From Leptotrichia sp. oral taxon 215 str. W9775 (GTDB lineage: Bacteria; Fusobacteriota; Fusobacteriia; Fusobacteriales; Leptotrichiaceae), in assembly GCF_000469505.1 (NCBI RefSeq), contig NZ_KI272827.1, forward strand, positions 8,584-72,583: 64,000 bases of DNA. The letters are read 5' to 3'. The notes under the pieces were generated by a model that saw only the letters and a list, made by a program, of their open reading frames with translations, was not told the DNA's origin and searched no databases. A program made the position numbers and the translations under genes. Shown piece after piece: positions 25,186 to 34,729 of this stretch (positions within the stretch are counted from its first letter, which is position 1; every line of letters starts with the position of its first letter).

Positions 25186-27879
25186 TCATTCAATTTTAAT
25201 ACTTAAAACCTGACAAGTTTTTACATTATTAATTTTAATTTTATTTCCATCAAAACTGAATTCAACATTATCCATAACTGTTTCTTCATCAAATTTTACT
25301 AAAGATGTATTTTTAATATCATCGTGATATATAATGTCAAAATCAGTAGGCTTTTTATCATCAGGATTATATACTCTAATAATTAATGCATTTTCCTTTT
25401 CTGCTTTTTTCACAGTGCTGAGAATACAGTTTCTATTTTCTGAAGAAAATATTGAATAATCAAATGGGACATCTTGAATTTCAGGTTTATTCATTAAAAA
25501 GAAAATATCCACATTTTTAAATTCCGCAGCCTGATAATAATAGAAAGGAGTTAAGTATTCCTTAGATATATTCGAAATTTTTGAAATTGAATATTCATTC
25601 TTTCCAATAGAAATAGCAAAATTAAACTTCAGATTTTTCAGCAGGTTTGCATCAGGTGTTTCCCAGTTAGCCATTCCTGAAGCTCTTCCAGGTCTATCTT
25701 TAAGCTCTGCTTTTCCCATTTCTGGTGTTGATCTGAATAAAGTGAGTGCTATTGTATCAAATTTTTCACCTGTAATCTGATATTCCCTTACACAATCTGT
25801 TATAATGCTTATATTTTCATGGTCATTAGCAAGAGATACAAAAGATTGCATTGGTTCTATTGTTCTAGGTTTTTCATTCCAGCCATTTTCCCTCCAGTTT
25901 TCAACTTCAGAAAGATAAACAGGCCTTCTAATCGTTCCAAATTGCTGGTCAGCAATAGACTCAACACTTTTTATTCCCGTTCTAAATAATACACGTACAC
26001 GATGTTCTATTGCTCTATTTTCCACTTCTATATCTACTTTTACAAGAGAACTGTCTTTTTCCAGTGATAGAGTTACAAAAAATTCTATCTGGATATTATC
26101 CTGTTCCTGTTCTCTTGATGTCAGATTATAAGGAATATTCATTTTTACAGAATATTTTATTTTATTTAACAGAGAATTTTTTTCTGTTTCCAATATTTCA
26201 ATTTCAGAATTTTCACTTGTTAAAATCCTATCGCTATAAGGTTCTGAATAATCATAAGTATCTCCTGCATCTCCGGAATCTTCAAAAATCAGAAAACCTT
26301 CTTTTTCTAAATTATTCTTTTTATCTTTTATGATAATTGAACCATTTTTCTGTATTCTTATATTTAGTAAGTCATTTTCAATTTCATTCACTTCAGTACT
26401 GCATTCATAAACTTTATCAGCAGATTCTTTTTTTCTCATAAACAGCGTTCTGTATCCTAAAGGCAATATATCTTTCAAGTAAATTAGCAATTCAGTTTTA
26501 TATATTTCTGCATTTTCCTTTATCCAACGTGGATTATCATTTGTATTGAATCCCACTTCAGATTTCATTTTATTTTTTATTCTTTCCTCAAGCTTTTCAC
26601 TTTTTAAAACTTTGCTTTCATATACAGTGCCATCTGTATCATAAATTTCTATATCAGTAAAAGGTGTAAAAATTTCAGCCTTTAAAACTCCACTTCTTCT
26701 GTATGGAAGAAAATTATATACTTGAAACTGAAAAATATCCTTTTCAGGAATAGCTGATCCTATTTCCCTCATCTTTAAATCATTCAGATTATCCATTAGA
26801 GATTTTACAGTATCATTTCTATATTCAATACTGTTATTAGTTTCATCAGAATTGCACATACCGATACTGTCATGAGCGGCATTTTCAGCCATAAGCTTCC
26901 ATGCCTTTTCAAAAACTTTATTTTCATATTCAAAACCTGATTTATATGCTATTGAACTTAAAGGCTCCGATATATTCACTATAAGATTTTCATTTTTATT
27001 ATTCTTTATCTTCAAATCAGCTCTTGTAGAATAAATGGATTTATGAACTCTGCTGAATTGTCCCGATGTCATTTCACCTTTTACAGTATCATAGTGGAAT
27101 CCGTTATTTTCAGCTTTTTCCATTACATTATCAATAGTTGATATATAAAAATTACTGTCAGGATTAAGCTCATTAAGTTTTTCTACAATTTCAGGAAGAT
27201 TTTTTCTAATTGGTCTCTGATCTTCACCATTGTATAATGTTAATGTTCCTATTAGAGATCTTCTGTCAGTTTCTTCCTTCAATTTTGCCATCAAATTATT
27301 CAGACTATCTGCTTCAGACGTAAAATAAACAAAATTTCCATATCTATCCAGATACATGTTAAAAACCCTGCTTCCATCAGGAGATTCCCAGTAAAACTCA
27401 TTTTTAGGATAATGGCTGTCTCCCAGACCTCTTTTAAATGTATTGTATTTTATGTTAAAACCATTTAGCAGCTGAGGCATCTGAGCTGACTGACCAAAAG
27501 AGTCAGGCATATATCCTGTTTTCATATATGCCCCGAAATCTTTTGCCCTTTCTATTCCATAATACAGATTTCTTATAATGGATTCTCCGCTTATTACCAT
27601 CTGATCTGTCTGTGTATACCATGGTCCTATTATCAGCTTACCTTCTGTAACAAGTTTTTTTATTCTATTTTCATCATATGGATGAAACTCAAGATAATCA
27701 TCTATAATGGACAGCTGTGCATCCAGAAGAAAATGACTGAAGTTTTTATTATTTTCCAGAACATCAAATATTTCCTTAAAATGATTCAGGGAGTATATTT
27801 TAGAACGGGAAGTTGTGAAGTACCATTCCCTGTCCCAATGTGTATGGGGAATAATCGGAAAATCATATTTCTTATTCAT
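25186..27879 (-). CDS. mngB: GH38 alpha-mannosidase, probably mannosylglycerate hydrolase
   Basis: A ~897-aa cytoplasmic glycoside hydrolase of family GH38. The zinc-binding HTHWDREW lies at about residues 12-19 and the nucleophile region GYMPDSFGQSAQMPQ at about 122-136 (Asp126). GPWYTQTD (about 85-92) and the central AHDSIGMCNSDE are also typical. Large C-terminal beta domains follow. It sits last in an operon with fructose-type PTS genes, as mngB follows mngA in E. coli. The likely substrate is therefore 2-O-(6-phospho-mannosyl)-glycerate or a related alpha-mannoside phosphate; this is inference. ATG 27879 places HxHWDREW at the usual distance. An in-frame ATG at 27891 would overlap the upstream stop. 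Confidence 0.85.
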   Translation of the reverse strand: MNKKYDFPIIPHTHWDREWYFTTSRSKIYSLNHFKEIFDVLENNKNFSHFLLDAQLSIIDDYLEFHPYDENRIKKLVTEGKLIIGPWYTQTDQMVISGESIIRNLYYGIERAKDFGAYMKTGYMPDSFGQSAQMPQLLNGFNIKYNTFKRGLGDSHYPKNEFYWESPDGSRVFNMYLDRYGNFVYFTSEADSLNNLMAKLKEETDRRSLIGTLTLYNGEDQRPIRKNLPEIVEKLNELNPDSNFYISTIDNVMEKAENNGFHYDTVKGEMTSGQFSRVHKSIYSTRADLKIKNNKNENLIVNISEPLSSIAYKSGFEYENKVFEKAWKLMAENAAHDSIGMCNSDETNNSIEYRNDTVKSLMDNLNDLKMREIGSAIPEKDIFQFQVYNFLPYRRSGVLKAEIFTPFTDIEIYDTDGTVYESKVLKSEKLEERIKNKMKSEVGFNTNDNPRWIKENAEIYKTELLIYLKDILPLGYRTLFMRKKESADKVYECSTEVNEIENDLLNIRIQKNGSIIIKDKKNNLEKEGFLIFEDSGDAGDTYDYSEPYSDRILTSENSEIEILETEKNSLLNKIKYSVKMNIPYNLTSREQEQDNIQIEFFVTLSLEKDSSLVKVDIEVENRAIEHRVRVLFRTGIKSVESIADQQFGTIRRPVYLSEVENWRENGWNEKPRTIEPMQSFVSLANDHENISIITDCVREYQITGEKFDTIALTLFRSTPEMGKAELKDRPGRASGMANWETPDANLLKNLKFNFAISIGKNEYSISKISNISKEYLTPFYYYQAAEFKNVDIFFLMNKPEIQDVPFDYSIFSSENRNCILSTVKKAEKENALIIRVYNPDDKKPTDFDIIYHDDIKNTSLVKFDEETVMDNVEFSFDGNKIKINNVKTCQVLSIKIE

Positions 27880-27880
27880 A

Positions 27881-29065
27881 TTAATACTCATCCACTTCCA
27901 GCTTACCATCTTTTATAAGCTTATTTCTGTACAGAACATTACATACAGCAATTATTACTGAACCTACAGCTATTCCTAACATGTATGCAGGAAGATTTTT
28001 TACTAGAGGCCATGCCCAGACTGCTGATTCAGGGAACCATTGTACTGCTCCAAGAGCTATTCCTGAAAATGCTCCTATTATTGAAGAAATTACATATAAA
28101 GGAATTGTGAATCCAGGATTTTCAAGTGCAAAAGGTATTGCTCCTTCAGAAATTCCCATGAAAGCAAGGAATATAGATGTTTTTCCTGCATCGTAAAATT
28201 CACTGTTATAAACTCTTCTTCCAACTAATTTTTTATCTATTAAAGTTGAAAGTCCTAGTCCTATTGATGGAGTAACAATTGCTATTGTTCTTGCTGTAAT
28301 TGGAAGAACTTTTTCAGTAGTAAATCCTAAAGCTACAAATCCTGCAGCCTTGTTTACAGGTCCACCTAAGTCAAAAGCTGTAGTTGCTGAAAGCACAAGG
28401 GCGTAAGCAAACTGTCCTGCCGCTCCTGCCGCTTCAAGAAGTGCTCTAATTTGAAGATTTATCCATCCTCCAACAGGAGTTATTACAAATACCATTACAA
28501 ACATACAGAAAAGTGAAGAAAGTAAAGGTATTAAAAAAGTAGATTTAAATGCAAGCCAGTTTTTTGGCAAATTAATATTTTTATTTAAATATTTTACAAA
28601 ATACCCTATTATCATTGCTATAATAAATGCTCCTAAAAATCCTGAAGGAACAGGAGTAACTTTATCTAAAACTCCATCTACCATTCCTATAGTAGCCACA
28701 GGTTTATTTGCAACATAACCACCAATAAATCCTGCCGCAAGGGCTGTCTTACCACCTATTGAATTTGCCACAAATGCCGCAAACATTGGAATTGCGAAAC
28801 CAAACAATGTAAATCCGAAACTTTCCATTAATGAAGCCAATTTTAATAGCTGTAAACTCATTCCTGTGTACTGGCCTGTTTTTATAGCATCTAAAATTGA
28901 TACACTTGGATCAATTTTAAATATTACATAAGGAATTACCTGAGAAAATGCACCAATAAGTCCTCCCATTATAAGTACCGGTATCATATAAGATATACCT
29001 GTCATAAGATGTTTATAAAATTCCTGCCAAAAACTGTTTTTTCTTTTTCTTTTTAATTGAGCCAT
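27881..29065 (-). CDS. PTS fructose-type transporter subunit IIC
   Basis: A 394-aa membrane channel of the phosphotransferase system, fructose-mannitol class. It is strongly hydrophobic with about nine helices. It opens with FYKHLMTGISYMIPVLIMGGLIGAFSQ, and the substrate-site-like segment FLAFMGISEGAIPFALENP (about residues 300-318) is conserved in IIC-Fru. ATG 29065 follows SD ggaggt by 7 nt; the upstream ATG at 29080 is itself part of that SD. IIA and IIB are separate genes upstream in the same operon. The stop is directly before or overlaps the hydrolase start, suggesting coupling. Confidence 0.9.
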   Translation of the reverse strand: MAQLKRKRKNSFWQEFYKHLMTGISYMIPVLIMGGLIGAFSQVIPYVIFKIDPSVSILDAIKTGQYTGMSLQLLKLASLMESFGFTLFGFAIPMFAAFVANSIGGKTALAAGFIGGYVANKPVATIGMVDGVLDKVTPVPSGFLGAFIIAMIIGYFVKYLNKNINLPKNWLAFKSTFLIPLLSSLFCMFVMVFVITPVGGWINLQIRALLEAAGAAGQFAYALVLSATTAFDLGGPVNKAAGFVALGFTTEKVLPITARTIAIVTPSIGLGLSTLIDKKLVGRRVYNSEFYDAGKTSIFLAFMGISEGAIPFALENPGFTIPLYVISSIIGAFSGIALGAVQWFPESAVWAWPLVKNLPAYMLGIAVGSVIIAVCNVLYRNKLIKDGKLEVDEY

Positions 29066-29127
29066 TTTAAATACCTCCATAATTTTTATAATTTTATTCT
29101 GCTTTATTTATACCATTTTCTATTAAA

Positions 29128-29439
29128 TTACCCTATTTCCTCAACTATTTCTTCTAAAATCTCTTTTCCTTCCCTAATTGCCTCCTTCAAGGTAATTTCA
29201 TAAGGGTCATACCCTTCAAAACGTTCCATTCCCTGTGGAGTAATTGCCAATGCTAAAATAATTGCATCTGATTCTTCTATATCTTTTCTGGTAAGCTCAT
29301 TCTGAATTCCATCTGCTCCCTGTGTTTCTATTTTAATCTCAACTCCCAGTTCCTTTGCCGCCTTTTCTAAAGAATCTGCCGCCATAAATGTATGTGCCAA
29401 TCCCATCGGGCATGCACAAACTGCTACAATTTTTTTCAT
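29128..29439 (-). CDS. PTS fructose-type subunit IIB
   Basis: A 103-aa cytoplasmic phosphocarrier. The fructose-class IIB signature CPMGLAHTFMAA places the phosphorylated Cys at residue 10. It passes phosphate from IIA to the sugar during transport through IIC. KIETQGADGIQNEL is another IIB-Fru hallmark. SD aaggag about 10 nt before the ATG. It lies between the IIA and IIC genes, about 60 nt from IIC. Confidence 0.92.
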   Translation of the reverse strand: MKKIVAVCACPMGLAHTFMAADSLEKAAKELGVEIKIETQGADGIQNELTRKDIEESDAIILALAITPQGMERFEGYDPYEITLKEAIREGKEILEEIVEEIG

Positions 29440-29479
29440 AATAATTCTTCTCCTTATATTAATTTATTTTATTTTTTAT

Positions 29480-29914
29480 TTACTCAGTAATAATTTTTAA
29501 CAATTCTCCCTTATCATCTGTCATTTCCAACTTTTCCCTAAACTTTTCATCAAGTATTTTTTTTGACAGATTCATTAAAATTTTTATATGCTCCCCTGCT
29601 GAAGCCGCAGGAACTCCAAGAAGAAATATGTATTTTACCTTTTCATCAGGATCTCCCCAGAAAATTTCCTCTTTTAATTTTGCAAATACTATCTGTGGTG
29701 AATTTATAAATTCTGATTTTCCATGAGGAATTGCCACTTTAAACCCTACAACAGTATTTTCCATTTCTTCCCTTTTAAAGACATCCTCAATAAATTTCTC
29801 CTTATTAAGTAATTTTTCTTCAGATATTGTTTCTGTCATTTTATTAATTATTTCTCTTTTATCTTCTGTTTCCAGATTTAAAATAATATTATTCTCATTG
29901 ATAAAATTTTTCAT
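29480..29914 (-). CDS. PTS fructose-type subunit IIA
   Basis: A 144-aa cytoplasmic IIA-Fru/Ntr type phosphocarrier. The phosphorylated His is H64 in VVGFKVAIPHGKSEF. It accepts phosphate from HPr and passes it to IIB. The sequence FLLGVPAASAGEHIKILMNLSKKI is typical of the domain. SD caggag stands about 8 nt before the ATG. It lies 66 nt after the PRD regulator gene and 41 nt before IIB, within one operon. Confidence 0.92.
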   Translation of the reverse strand: MKNFINENNIILNLETEDKREIINKMTETISEEKLLNKEKFIEDVFKREEMENTVVGFKVAIPHGKSEFINSPQIVFAKLKEEIFWGDPDEKVKYIFLLGVPAASAGEHIKILMNLSKKILDEKFREKLEMTDDKGELLKIITE

Positions 29915-29979
29915 TTTTCTATCTCCTGTATTTAATAAATTTAGTCAGCTCCATTTTTCAGAAATAACTTCTATAAAAT

Positions 29980-32043
29980 TCAAATATCAGCCATTTCTAA
30001 AAATTTTAAATAATCTGTCAATTCTTCGGAATTTTCTTTATTTAACAGTTCATTTTCAAAATCAGGATTTTTTAAATATCTGTTCAGTTCGAGTATCGCC
30101 CTCAAATGTTCATCTTTATTTCTTGAAGCAAGGCAAATAACTATTTTTATCTCACTTCCAAAAAAATCTATTCCCTTTTTTAATGTTATTAATGAAAATC
30201 CTGTTTCCCTAACATTTTTTAAAAGCTGGCCATGAGGTAAAATCGTTTTGTCACCAACCAGAATATATTTTCCATACTGTATAATCTGATTTTTCAGTTC
30301 ATCTGTGTATTCCTCTTTTACTAGGCCTGAATCTATCATTGTCTGACCTGTAATTTCTATTACTTCATCAAGATTATTTGCAGCAACATTCAGCTTGATA
30401 CTTTTTTCAGAAAGTAATTCTACGAAACTTTTACCAGTTTCTGATTTTTCTCCCATATCATCATAAATATTTTCCCCGAAATTTCTCATCAGCTGTTTTT
30501 TTAACTCTGTTTCATCTGATACTTTCTTTATAATGCTTAATAACTCTGACAATTTTATTTTTGATTTCTTTTCAGGCAATCCATAATTTTTTAACTTCAG
30601 AATATCCTTTTCATTCATAACAGCATTAACTGTTATCACATCTATACCGTCCAGTTTAAAATCCAATGTTGATATAATAATATCGGCTTTTTTCAGATAA
30701 TTATAATTTTCCAGCTGATTAAAAGGTATTATATCAATTATATTTACCTGAAACCTGTTATTAATATTCTCATACAGAAATCTTGAACTGCTATACCCTA
30801 GTCCGCATACAATTAATATATTAGGATCTTTCTTCAATAGCGTGGAAGGATTATTTCTCATTATGGCTCTTTGAATCATAACAGTGATAAATGCCGCTTC
30901 ATCTTCATCAAATGATAAATCTATAAAATCAGAAATTATCTTCAAACTTGATTTTGTCTTTATAAAAAGTTCCATATACTGTTTTTTGACTTCACTTAAA
31001 ATACTTTCTGTCAGTTTAAATTTATTTTTCATTCGATAAATCGCCGGTTTTATATGATTAAGCAATTCTTTCCTTAAAATCTTATCCTCTGTAAGATTTA
31101 CTTTCAATTTATCACTTAACAATTTTATAAACTGGTCTATCAGGCTTTCTATCAGAATCCAGTTTAAAAAATAGGAATATTCCAAGTTATATGAATACGA
31201 ACCTAGAAAAAAATCAACAAAATAATGGATATCTTTTTCTTTAATATTTTCAACCTTTTCCAATATTTCCCTAATTTTACTAAATTCCTTAGTTTTTGAA
31301 AGAAATATTTCATTCTCAACATCTTCTTCTATTTCATGGCCATTTTTATTTCTTATCACTGAAATAAATAAAAATAGCTGTAATGTTTCAAATGCCTCAT
31401 CGCTAATTGTCTTTCCCGTATAATCCAGTATTTTATTAATTGTATTTTTAGATTCTTCTATTCTGCTCTTTTTATAAAATTTCTGTATTATTTTTTTTAA
31501 GGGATCATATTCTATTTTCTTTTCCTTTGTGTTCTTTATATACTCCCTCAATATATTAATAATATATTTTCTTATATTTATTTCACTTCCAATAATCTTA
31601 TATCCTCTATTGTTGTTCATATCGATTACAAGTCCATATTCACTAATAATTTTGTTCAATTCTTTTAATGAATATCTTACGGTTGTTTTACTTAAGTTAT
31701 ATTTTTCCGTGAAATACTGCAGTATAAATTCATTTTTAGAAAGAAATATTTCATAAGATAATATGTTTACCCTTTCATTTTCTGACAAAAAATATTCCTT
31801 TTCTTTAATATTTTCCACAATATCTTCTATTTCATTTTCTGAATATAAAATTTTTAATCTATTGTTGTTTATTTCAATGATATCTTTATTATTCTTTTCC
31901 TGAAAAAATACATTTAACTCATCAATATCATAACGGATACTTCTTTCAGTTATATTGTATAAGTTTGAAATATCTTTTACCGTAATTTCATCATTTGAAT
32001 TTATTACTAGGTTAATAATTTCAAAATACCTTTTTTTTACCAT
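29980..32043 (-). CDS. PRD-containing transcriptional regulator (BglG/MtlR-like)
   Basis: A 687-aa regulator in the MtlR/LicR style. N-terminal HTH segments lie at about 18-50 (DISNLYNITERSIRYDIDELN) and about 108-140 (KYNLSKTTVRYSLKELN). Two PRD domains occupy about 185-400. A IIB-like domain follows with Cys413 (ILIVCGLGYSSSRF). A C-terminal IIA-like domain carries His604 (ILPHGQLLKN). PTS proteins would control it by phosphorylation at these sites. As the first gene of the PTS-mngB operon it probably activates that operon in response to the substrate. SD aaggag is about 6 nt before the ATG. The 270-bp gap upstream is AT-rich, and I see no clear operator in it. Confidence 0.88.
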   Translation of the reverse strand: MVKKRYFEIINLVINSNDEITVKDISNLYNITERSIRYDIDELNVFFQEKNNKDIIEINNNRLKILYSENEIEDIVENIKEKEYFLSENERVNILSYEIFLSKNEFILQYFTEKYNLSKTTVRYSLKELNKIISEYGLVIDMNNNRGYKIIGSEINIRKYIINILREYIKNTKEKKIEYDPLKKIIQKFYKKSRIEESKNTINKILDYTGKTISDEAFETLQLFLFISVIRNKNGHEIEEDVENEIFLSKTKEFSKIREILEKVENIKEKDIHYFVDFFLGSYSYNLEYSYFLNWILIESLIDQFIKLLSDKLKVNLTEDKILRKELLNHIKPAIYRMKNKFKLTESILSEVKKQYMELFIKTKSSLKIISDFIDLSFDEDEAAFITVMIQRAIMRNNPSTLLKKDPNILIVCGLGYSSSRFLYENINNRFQVNIIDIIPFNQLENYNYLKKADIIISTLDFKLDGIDVITVNAVMNEKDILKLKNYGLPEKKSKIKLSELLSIIKKVSDETELKKQLMRNFGENIYDDMGEKSETGKSFVELLSEKSIKLNVAANNLDEVIEITGQTMIDSGLVKEEYTDELKNQIIQYGKYILVGDKTILPHGQLLKNVRETGFSLITLKKGIDFFGSEIKIVICLASRNKDEHLRAILELNRYLKNPDFENELLNKENSEELTDYLKFLEMADI

Positions 32044-32313
32044 TTCGTCTCCTTATACTAATAATATATACTGATTTCCATATTTTTCAAGATTTTTATT
32101 TTTTCAAATTTTATTGAAAAAATTTTTTCACAATTATATAATTTTATCTATGTATTTGTATTATTCTGATTTTTATGATTTGTATTTGAGATGACTAATT
32201 CACTTATTATCTTAAATATTGTTGGATTCCATTCTAAAATAAGCTAAAATCTTTTTTTACAATCTCAGTCTTACCTTTTCTTATTTCAATATTTATTATC
32301 ATTCTTTAAAAAC

Positions 32314-32658
32314 TTACTCAATAATAATCTTTACATTGTTTTTTGAATCTATACTGTCATTCCAGAAATTCCTATATAATTCTAAAGAAGCAGATATATC
32401 TAAAAATAACTTTTCATTTCTTTCCTTTAGAAAATTTAAATTTTTAAAAATAATAATAATTTTATCTTCTTCTATCCAGCTTAAATCTCTCATACAGTCA
32501 TTCAGAGAATCATATGAGTTTTTTCTAAAATAAGGAGGAAAATGAAAAACATCATTCATTTCTTTAAAAAAATTGCTACTATTTTTTACATTTTTCAAAT
32601 CAATTTCAACTTCAAATATTTTATTTTTCAGATATTCCTTGATTTTGCCATTCTTCAT
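32314..32658 (-). CDS. Barstar-family ribonuclease inhibitor
   Basis: A 114-aa protein with the barstar core: FHFPPYFRKNSYDSLNDCMRDLSWI at about 38-62, then the KIIIIFKNLNFL strand and the C-terminal KIIIE strand. Barstar-like proteins bind and block barnase-type RNases and serve as immunity proteins of secreted toxins. The usual PPYFGxNxDAL has Arg in place of Gly here. SD aaggag is 9 nt before the ATG. No intact RNase gene is adjacent. A short coding-like fragment overlaps the ATG (see 32655-32771). It could protect against toxins made by other cells. Confidence 0.8.
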   Translation of the reverse strand: MKNGKIKEYLKNKIFEVEIDLKNVKNSSNFFKEMNDVFHFPPYFRKNSYDSLNDCMRDLSWIEEDKIIIIFKNLNFLKERNEKLFLDISASLELYRNFWNDSIDSKNNVKIIIE

Positions 32659-32771
32659 TTAAATTTCTCCTTATAGATTTTTAGTTGCCTCTCTTTCAGA
32701 AATTTCTGATCCCTTAAACAATAAGCAAACTTGGCTTTATCAGTAAAATTAATTCTAAAATAAATAAAGTA
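32655..32771 (-). pseudogene. Possible 3' remnant of a gene coupled to barstar
   Basis: Just upstream of barstar an open stretch of 38 codons ends in a TGA that overlaps the barstar start as ATGA. It reads INFTDKAKFAYCLRDQK and FLKERQLKIYKEKFK, a protein-like charged sequence, but has no start codon and is closed by a TAG upstream. ATGA overlap is typical of translationally coupled pairs, so this may be the tail of a lost partner gene. The evidence is weak. Confidence 0.25.
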
Positions 32772-32826
32772 ACTATTCTAAATAACTTATTTTTAAAATT
32801 AATTTTATTATCCTACCCCCAGTTTT

Positions 32827-33195
32827 TTATTCTTTATAGATAATAACAGTAGAAACCGCATATTCCCTGCTATGTGAAATACTTATCTGTATTTTAAGGT
32901 CTTCTGCATGATTCAGAAGATTATTGTAAAGGGTAACAGTGGGCTTCCCCAGCTCATCATTAAGTATTTCCACATCATTTAAAGAAAAGCCCCTCACACC
33001 TGTTCCAAGTGCTTTTGAAACTGCCTCTTTTGCAGCAAATCTTCCGGCATAACTGGCATAGGGCTCCTTCTTCTTTTCTATATATTCTATTTCCTTTTCA
33101 GTATAAACTTTCCTTTTAAATGATGAAGTTCTGTTAATAGCTTCCCTTATCCTGCTTATTTCAATGATATCAGTTCCTATTCCGTATATTTCCAT
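32827..33195 (-). CDS. acpS: Holo-[acyl-carrier-protein] synthase
   Basis: A 122-aa enzyme that transfers 4'-phosphopantetheine from CoA to acyl carrier protein. Hallmarks are the Mg-binding GIGTDIIEISRI at the N-terminus, FTEKE-like YTEKEIEYIEKK and the GRFAAKEAVSKALGTGVRGFSLNDVEI core. Length is normal. ATG 33195 is preferred over ATG 33198 for SD spacing (aaggag). It lies 15 nt after tatD and is cotranscribed. Confidence 0.95.
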   Translation of the reverse strand: MEIYGIGTDIIEISRIREAINRTSSFKRKVYTEKEIEYIEKKKEPYASYAGRFAAKEAVSKALGTGVRGFSLNDVEILNDELGKPTVTLYNNLLNHAEDLKIQISISHSREYAVSTVIIYKE

Positions 33196-33210
33196 CATTT
33201 CTCCTTCAAT

Positions 33211-33972
33211 CTACAGATTATATATTTTCTTGGCATTTTCAGTCGTAACTTTTATTACTTCCTCTACAGAGATTCCCTTTATTGCCGCTATTTCTTCAGC
33301 AACATATTTTGTATAGACAGGCTGATTTCTCTTTCCTCTAAAAGGTACAGGAGTCAAATAAGGGCAGTCTGTCTCGAGGACTATCCTATCAAGAGGCAAT
33401 TCCTTTACCAGTTCCTTAGTTTTTTTATTATTTTTGAAAGTAACTGTTCCACCTACTCCTATATAATATCTGTTAAGAAAAGGCTTTGCCGCCTGAAAAG
33501 ATCCAGGATAGCAGTGAAGTATACCTCCTACATTTGGATATTCCTTTAAAATATCAAGTGTATCCTGCAATGCTTCCCTTGTATGAATCACTATCGGTAA
33601 TTTTACCCTTTCAGCAAGTTCTATCTGTCTTCTGAAACCTTCCTTCTGCACTTCTTCCGGATCTTCCATCCAGTGATAATCAAGTCCTATTTCTCCTATT
33701 GCAACAACCTTTTTTTCACTCAGTGCCAGTTTTTCCAGTTCCTTGTCGACTTCAGCGTTATATTTTTTAATATCTACAGGATGTATTCCAATCACTGCAT
33801 GAACAAAATCATACTTATTTGCAAGTTCTATACTTTTCAATGAACTTTCCATATCAAAGCCAATACTTACTATTCCTTCCATCTGTTCCTCTATATTTTT
33901 CATGACATCATTAAAATCTTCCTGAAACTGCTCGTCATAAATATGTGTATGAGTATCTATTATTTTGGACAT
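33211..33972 (-). CDS. tatD: TatD family hydrolase (DNase)
   Basis: A 253-aa metal-dependent hydrolase of the amidohydrolase/TIM-barrel type. Metal ligands are visible in IDTHTHIYDEQF (His5/His7 region), AIGEIGLDYHW (Glu), PIVIHTREA (His), GILHCYPGS (His) and LETDCPYLTP (Asp). TatD proteins have Mg-dependent 3'-5' exonuclease activity. ATG 33972 follows SD ggaagga; a TTG two codons earlier is not needed. It is cotranscribed with acpS. Confidence 0.93.
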   Translation of the reverse strand: MSKIIDTHTHIYDEQFQEDFNDVMKNIEEQMEGIVSIGFDMESSLKSIELANKYDFVHAVIGIHPVDIKKYNAEVDKELEKLALSEKKVVAIGEIGLDYHWMEDPEEVQKEGFRRQIELAERVKLPIVIHTREALQDTLDILKEYPNVGGILHCYPGSFQAAKPFLNRYYIGVGGTVTFKNNKKTKELVKELPLDRIVLETDCPYLTPVPFRGKRNQPVYTKYVAEEIAAIKGISVEEVIKVTTENAKKIYNL

Positions 33973-34024
33973 TTTCAATCCTTCCTTTACTATTAAATTC
34001 TATAATTTAAAATTTATATTTCTC

Positions 34025-34693
34025 TCAAATACTATTATTATCAGAACTATCACTTTCTAATGTTTCTTCATCTTTATATTCCCACTCTTCCTTATTTTTT
34101 TGGAAAATCATTTTCTTCTTTTCAGTTTCATATTCAAATTGATTATTATCTAACCTCTTTAACATTTCTTTCTGATATTCAGAAAAAATTATTGTATTTA
34201 CTTTGATTTTTTCTTCATTAGATAAATTTTGAATTTTTTCTTTATCCAGTTCGTATCCTAATTTTTCAGAAACTTTATCTATCAATGTCTCCTCAAATTC
34301 ATCAGAAAACATAACTTCGACCATATTTGGTGATTTTTCTATATAAATTACTTCTGCTTTATTTTTTGAAGAAAAGTTTACTCCCTCAATTTCAAAAATT
34401 GTTTTTTCATAAAACTTATTATTTAGTAAAATATCTGGTAGATTAACTTTCAAATTTTTCTCACCAGTTTCTAAATTAGTATTTTCTGAATATCGAATTA
34501 TCTTATTTTTACTTTCTATCCTATCTGAAATTTTTTTATGAAAAACTTCTATAACTTTATCACTTTGACTTTTCATTTCAGTTTCTAATATTTTTAAACT
34601 CTTATTTTTAGTAATTTTAAAATTTTCTTTTTTTAGCTCAAATGAATGACTTAAAGAAAAAATAATAAAGAATAAAATTAATATTTTTCTCAT
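34025..34693 (-). CDS. Exported hypothetical protein, DUF4878-like in style
   Basis: A 222-aa protein with a signal peptide (MRKILILFFIIFSLSHSFE). The mature part is rich in Lys/Glu. It shares an overall plan with the gene at 35191-35802: signal, long amphipathic helix, a KxEVIYIEKSPNMVEV-like strand, EETLIDKVSEKLG helix and a C-terminal KEEWEYKDEETL end. That last motif recalls the W-x-I strand closing NTF2-like or DUF4878 lipoproteins, but the link is uncertain. SD aaggag is about 6 nt before the ATG. The tail SDSSDNNS is low-complexity. Function unknown. Confidence 0.6.
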   Translation of the reverse strand: MRKILILFFIIFSLSHSFELKKENFKITKNKSLKILETEMKSQSDKVIEVFHKKISDRIESKNKIIRYSENTNLETGEKNLKVNLPDILLNNKFYEKTIFEIEGVNFSSKNKAEVIYIEKSPNMVEVMFSDEFEETLIDKVSEKLGYELDKEKIQNLSNEEKIKVNTIIFSEYQKEMLKRLDNNQFEYETEKKKMIFQKNKEEWEYKDEETLESDSSDNNSI

Positions 34694-34729
34694 AAGACTC
34701 CTTCTTTATAAACTTTATTATATGTAGAT

